NCBI GenBank assembly: GCA_947846985.1
Contig: CANTUZ010000001.1
Span: forward strand, 73,663,021-73,727,020
From: Fratercula arctica
Taxonomy: Eukaryota; Chordata; Aves; Charadriiformes; Alcidae
Length of the DNA: 64,000 nt
Direction of reading: 5' to 3'
Below the pieces are notes generated by a model. It had not been told where the DNA came from, did no database searches, and worked only from the letters and a program-made list of their open reading frames with translations. Of the stretch, positions 59,111 through 64,000 are shown one piece after another. The position numbers were made by a program, and so were the translations under genes. Each line of letters opens with the position of its first letter. Within the stretch, counting starts at the first letter, position 1.

Positions 59111-62100
59111 GCATGTATTTGTTAGCTGAATACAGGCAAATCACTAAAATGGTAAAACAGTGCCTGAAGGTGCAGCCTAATGACTGCTCTGTAGTAAAGT
59201 GAAGGCAATATGTCATCTAGGTAAGAGACTGACCTACTTAATCAAATGCTTCGGGGAAGACTTTTTAAATATCAAAACCCTTTTCCACACAGTGTTAGGA
59301 TTATGACATCAAGCGTTCAGTAGTCCTGAGTTCCCAATGGGTGAGGCAGTAAGCTCAACCCTGTTGTATTTCACCGTGGGGAAAACATTACATAGATGGA
59401 GCAGGAGACAAGGTGCTTCGCTAGAGCGACATGGCCATGTGGAATTGCATGTCCTTTAGGTCCTGGACCGGCATCGTTAGAGCCAAATTGCAGCAAGGCT
59501 TGTATGCTGGTGAGGGACAGTGCAGTTTCTATCACTCGGCATCATGGATGGCAGCCCAGGGGGTGAGCCAGGCTCCCTGGAGTTGTTCCAACTCCCACCT
59601 TGTCCCTGGCTGTACTGCCCCTGGAGAAGTGAGGGAACAGAGGGAAAGCGTGTCAAAAAAAGTCACTGTCCCTCATATGACCCCTGCTGGACTCATGGGA
59701 AATAAGCATCAAATGCCTAACAGTATGGGACTGCCCTTTCTAATGCTGTTCTTAAATTTGCTACATTTTACCAAGATATTTAGAAAAGTCCACAAAGAGT
59801 AGAAGAGATATTTTTGGAAGGGGACACCTGAAGGGAACTCACTTGAGTAGGCAAAAATTTTTTATGACTGTGTCAGCACATGTAATACATATCTTTTTTC
59901 CTCTCTGAAGTTTTCAGCTTTAGCAGCTTACAAATAGTGTTGGTTTTGTGGGCCATGGTATGCTGACCGAAGGATCCATTCCAGCTCCCATCAATATTGC
60001 TGGAGGAAACCTCTCTGACTTTAAGGGAGCATGGCCTTAGCCAGCAGTGGGCAGCTGTGTACGCCCCAGCAATAATGGCATTTGCTACCCACGTATCATC
60101 AACACCACAATTTCTTAACAGCCAAATGGGTGAATGGTGTAGAGTGTAACAGATGACTGGTGGAAAAAGAGCCTGCTCAGGGTGCTCTGATGTAAAATGT
60201 ACTCTGGTGAGAAGAATACAGCAGTTATCTCAATATATTTTGGATCAGACTCTAAGTGAGATGTTGAACACCTTGAGCTATCAATGACCTCAGCGAAACT
60301 TAATGTTGCCACAGGCAGGATACTGCTTTAGAAGGACAGATAGAGATGCAGGTGTAGTAGAAGACAGTTTTATTCAGTAAAATATAAGTGGAATAAAAGC
60401 AGGCAGAAACTGCCAGAATTGGGTAGCCATACTCTGTGGAATTGTTTCTTCCTTTTAATAGAAATTTGCAGAGTGGCAACCCCCTTCCTCCAAGAATTTC
60501 CTTCTCTGTTTTTGTAGCTCTACAATATGAGGAAAACATCTTATCATGAATATGACTGTGTTCCTTTTAGTTATAAGACTAAAAAACCCGCTTCTTTCTA
60601 GCTGCAGAGCCATTATTGCAACAGTAAACAAGAAAAGAGTGATCAATTTTAAACTGATAAACAATGAAAATTCTCAGTGGGTAGAGTAAGTTATGTTGAG
60701 GTTATTTGGTGAGAGCAGATCAGAAGAAAGCCAGCAATTGTGTTTATTGAGCTTTTCTAATGAAAAGTAAACTCACAAAGCCTTGTTTATTAGCTTTTTT
60801 TATTAACAACAAAGTGCATACTGTGGTACGCGTGTATGCACATTGACAATTAAATCTGAACTTGTTTCTCCCCTATGCATGAATATGTACACATGTACTA
60901 ATCATTTTATGTACAGACGCAGCTGAAAAGCCCAGAGAGAGTCTGTCTCCAGCTGAGCTTTTCCTGTTTACTTTGTTGTTTGTTGCATCATAGGCTTATT
61001 AAGATACAGCTATCATTTGGTAAAATTCTTAAGCAAGATCTGTCCAAGAGGTTGCTTTGTGTAAGTGTAGAGTGCAATGAATAGCTTGCAATCCAGAAGA
61101 AAGAAATACATGTAAAAAGATAAACTCAGTCATATAGTTGGGTTACATGAGTTTGTTACAGAATAGTCTTTCTTAGAAAAGATACCAGATCAGCAGACGT
61201 AGAATTTTCGCGCTTAATTATGTCTTTTGGTACCTGGGGTCTTACAAAAAGAGAAGAAACATCCCGTTCCTTCTCTTCTTCACAAGCAAGGACCAAAGCC
61301 GAACCCCGTCTAGGCCAAACCTTATACTTACCACCTATCCAATTGCCAAAGACACAGGTCAGCTGAGAATATATACACGTGCATGATGACAGACTTGCTA
61401 GCCTTGCCTGAGGGGAAGGGAGATTCCGATTGGAGAAAGTGAAAGGAAAAAATTAAGCACCACTTGAAAACTCTTGTGTTTTGAACTCCAGATGGTGTTG
61501 CACAGGTCAGGACCTTTGAAGCATCCTCTTGGGACAGAAAAAGTACAGCCAGTGTGAAAACCTGGAAAATCTAAACTAAGTAGGCCAAACCCGTGCTACC
61601 CATACTGGTGGGTCCGTAGTTAAGTACAGAGGCTTACTGTGGACAAATTACTTCTAGATGTAGAAAGGAGAAGCCTATTAAGCTTTGGGAAACTCTTTCT
61701 TATATTCTCTAATGACCATGCTGCTGTCTGCTGAAGAAAGAACATGAAAATTATATTGCTAGAGATGTGTGCAGGGATTCCTCAGCGGTAACTCTGCGCA
61801 GTTCATCAACTAAAGCCTCCCTTCCTACCGTCCCCAAAGGCTGAAACACTTAGTTGAACGGGCTTCAACATGAACAGGGCATTAAAACACCCATCAGCTG
61901 GTATGCTACCAATATCCTTTTAAGTGTTTTGCTTAAAAATACATAACTGTGAATATTGAACTCCTTAGACAGCTCCTCTGAGGATGAATAAGGAACCTTC
62001 AAATTCATCCGTTTTAAATAACTTAAGATGTAAAGGATCCGTGCGTGTTACCGGGGTACCCGTTCCTCTTCGTGCTGTGGAAACAAGACAGGATACTTCT

Positions 62101-64000
62101 AGCCATATTAAGGGAGGGAAACACTGCTCCTTGTCCAGAGTCTCCGAAGGCCTCCCAGGTGAATTTTATTTCAGAGGAGAAGAAGAAAACTCATTTCCAT
62201 TTCCCATGAGTCTTCACTTCTTAACACATGTGGAAACTTGTATTAACCTCAATTACAACCTTGACCTCAGTTGCGAGACAGCTCTTCCAAAATGTTTCTC
62301 TAAGTAAAGAAAAATATAAAGAATATCCAATTACTACCGCTGCTAAAGGATTGTTTTTGTTTCCATACACTGTAGGAGCTGGTGTAACTGGCACGTGCCT
62401 AATCCTGTCTTTTGGGAAATGGGAACAATGTGAACCTGCAAAAAATAAGGGAAAGGGAAAGGATTTTTGTGCTTCTCCTGCTCTTTGGCACCAGCACATG
62501 CCCGAGGCTGTGCACATACTGCATCTGTCGTACTGCCACTGCGGTGACTCTGGGTCATATTTGCAGTGATATGTTGCATCATCAGCACTACAAAATTCCT
62601 AAACATTTCCCAGGAATGTTGGACTTGCATTTTCTGAAGTGAAGCTTATAAATTGCATTGTGAACTACAAGGAGAAGACATATTTGTACTTGTACAGGTG
62701 CAAGTATGTTTGTACCTGTAAATCAAGAAAAATATGTGCATATCCATGTTATCTGTTCATTGAAGGAGGAATCAGCTCTCTCCTTTTGTACATACTTCTC
62801 ACACTTCTCTTTCTGCTCATAGAAATGTACATACATTTCATAGATAGTTGAGTACAACTAACCCTGGGTCATATGTGGGGCTTCATTTCTCTGGTTCTCT
62901 TTTTTTTTTTGGGAAATATCTTCAGCAGCAATTATTTGATGCTTTTGTTTTTACATATTTTTCCTCTGAAACTTATGCCGTGTTCCTCTTTCCAACACTC
63001 ATTTAAACTTAAAAAAAATGGAATAACACGCAAGAGATGACCAGATATCGTACATTTCTGTAGTGCAGCTGTGCATACCTGGTAGTCTTGATATTCCATT
63101 CCAGTTAATAGATTTGTTGTTGGAAACTGCAGCTAGGGGATACTTCAGTGAAAGGAATTCTCTTGCAACAGCTGCAAACCAAAAAAAAAAAGTTCTAATA
63201 ATAAATAATTGAGGTGACCTTGAAAGGTATTCTCACATGTTAGTTAAATGGTTATCTTTTTTCCCCCTCTTAGACTGCCATGAAGCAGGGGAATAAATAA
63301 AAACTTAATAGATTAACAAACATTCCACAGAGGACAACACGTACAAGCAGGTTAGTTGCCTTTTCCTACAGTCCTCCTTTTTGCTGTACTTCCGTGGGCA
63401 TAGTTTTGTCTTGAGCAGAGAAAATGTGGTTTCACCAGCTCCTGTGGGCCAAATTCCAGCCTCAAGCCAACTTGTGCATCTTTGCTGGAGCTCACGTGGG
63501 CTGAATCAGGGATGGCAGAAGCAGCAGCCTCCTCTTCCCATTTCCGAGCAGAAGAGGAATGAGTGTGGTACCAGACGAAAGGCAGCGGTGAGTCTAACAG
63601 AATTAGTTTATGGGGAAACCTCCACCCAAATGAATTTTATTTGTCTGCCAGCTACAAACGGAATTCATTTGTTTTGGACTTCCTGACAGACTGAAATGTG
63701 TCAAAACATTAGGGTCACGAAGGTGGTTGTTTTGCATCAACAACTGTGTTTTTAGTGGCACACAGGTTTAAACTGGTGGATTTCAAACAGATTTGCTGTT
63801 GAAGTTTGGGGCAGAGTTGAACGCAATTTTCATGAAGACAGTTGTGGTGTGTGAACAGATTTATATGGCTGGTCAGGAGCTGAAAGCAAAGCCATTAATG
63901 TTTGAACATCTCTGGATGTGATCTGGGAAACTGAAAAGCAATTAACTGTTTGGAGAGACATTTAAGGGAAGACAGTCAAATCAACTACAAGATAAAGGCG
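59111..64000. other. Intergenic region, distal part
   Basis: No gene, CR1 copy, RNA gene or strong structured repeat recognised. Several open frames of 60-123 codons (for example 59431-59802 plus and 62228-62569 plus) have no family-like motifs and no splice context, and are taken as chance. Confidence 0.6.

Noticed and set aside
59431..59802. Plus-strand open frame of 123 codons
   Set aside because: It has no recognised motif, no splice context and ordinary composition; taken as chance.
1..64000. CRISPR arrays, operons, phage or bacterial mobile elements
   Set aside because: The window is vertebrate with spliced genes and CR1 elements; no such structures were seen.

Overview
This window is vertebrate nuclear DNA, almost certainly from a bird. 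It has large AT-rich introns, one sharp CpG island, no compact operon-like coding, and several 5'-truncated CR1 retrotransposons whose 3' ends carry the avian-type ATTCTATG repeat. The species cannot be named from the sequence alone.

One gene is certain: PPP2R3B, on the minus strand, encoding the B''-beta (PR70) regulatory subunit of protein phosphatase 2A. Ten coding exons were placed base by base with GT/AG junctions and consistent phase. The start codon is at 42830 and the last exon in the window ends at 2039. They encode about 458 residues; the human protein is 575 residues, so the C-terminus lies beyond the left edge. Both canonical EF-hand loops are inside the window. The gene starts in a CpG island (about 44040-45130) with a consensus splice donor for a non-coding first exon, a perfect TCTCGCGAGA element, a perfect CRE, an X-box-like site, a GC box and an ETS site.

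The most interesting observation is a second, alternative first coding exon (28624-28770, minus) inside the 28.5-kb first coding intron. It encodes a peptide closely matching the N-terminus of PR72, the short isoform of the paralogue PPP2R3A. It ends in the right phase to splice to exon 2 and has its own CpG-poor, TATA-like upstream region. This predicts a PR72-style short isoform of PPP2R3B from an internal promoter.

Layout: 1-44600 is PPP2R3B. Most of its intronic sequence shows only simple repeats and decayed sequence. 45130-64000 is non-coding as far as can be seen. It holds three CR1 fragments (47361-47857 plus, 53083-53490 plus, 53985-54335 minus), an old L2/CR1-like reverse transcriptase remnant with a YADD motif (about 46396-46600 minus), a hairpin-rich duplicated segment (46013-46090), a period-21 tandem repeat (59041-59110), and AT-rich tracts with clustered homeodomain-type sites (50600-52430). 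In human, the flank upstream of PPP2R3B leads to SHOX and contains SHOX limb enhancers, so these tracts are worth testing as conserved enhancers. A few exon-like segments on the plus strand suggest, weakly, a divergent non-coding transcript.
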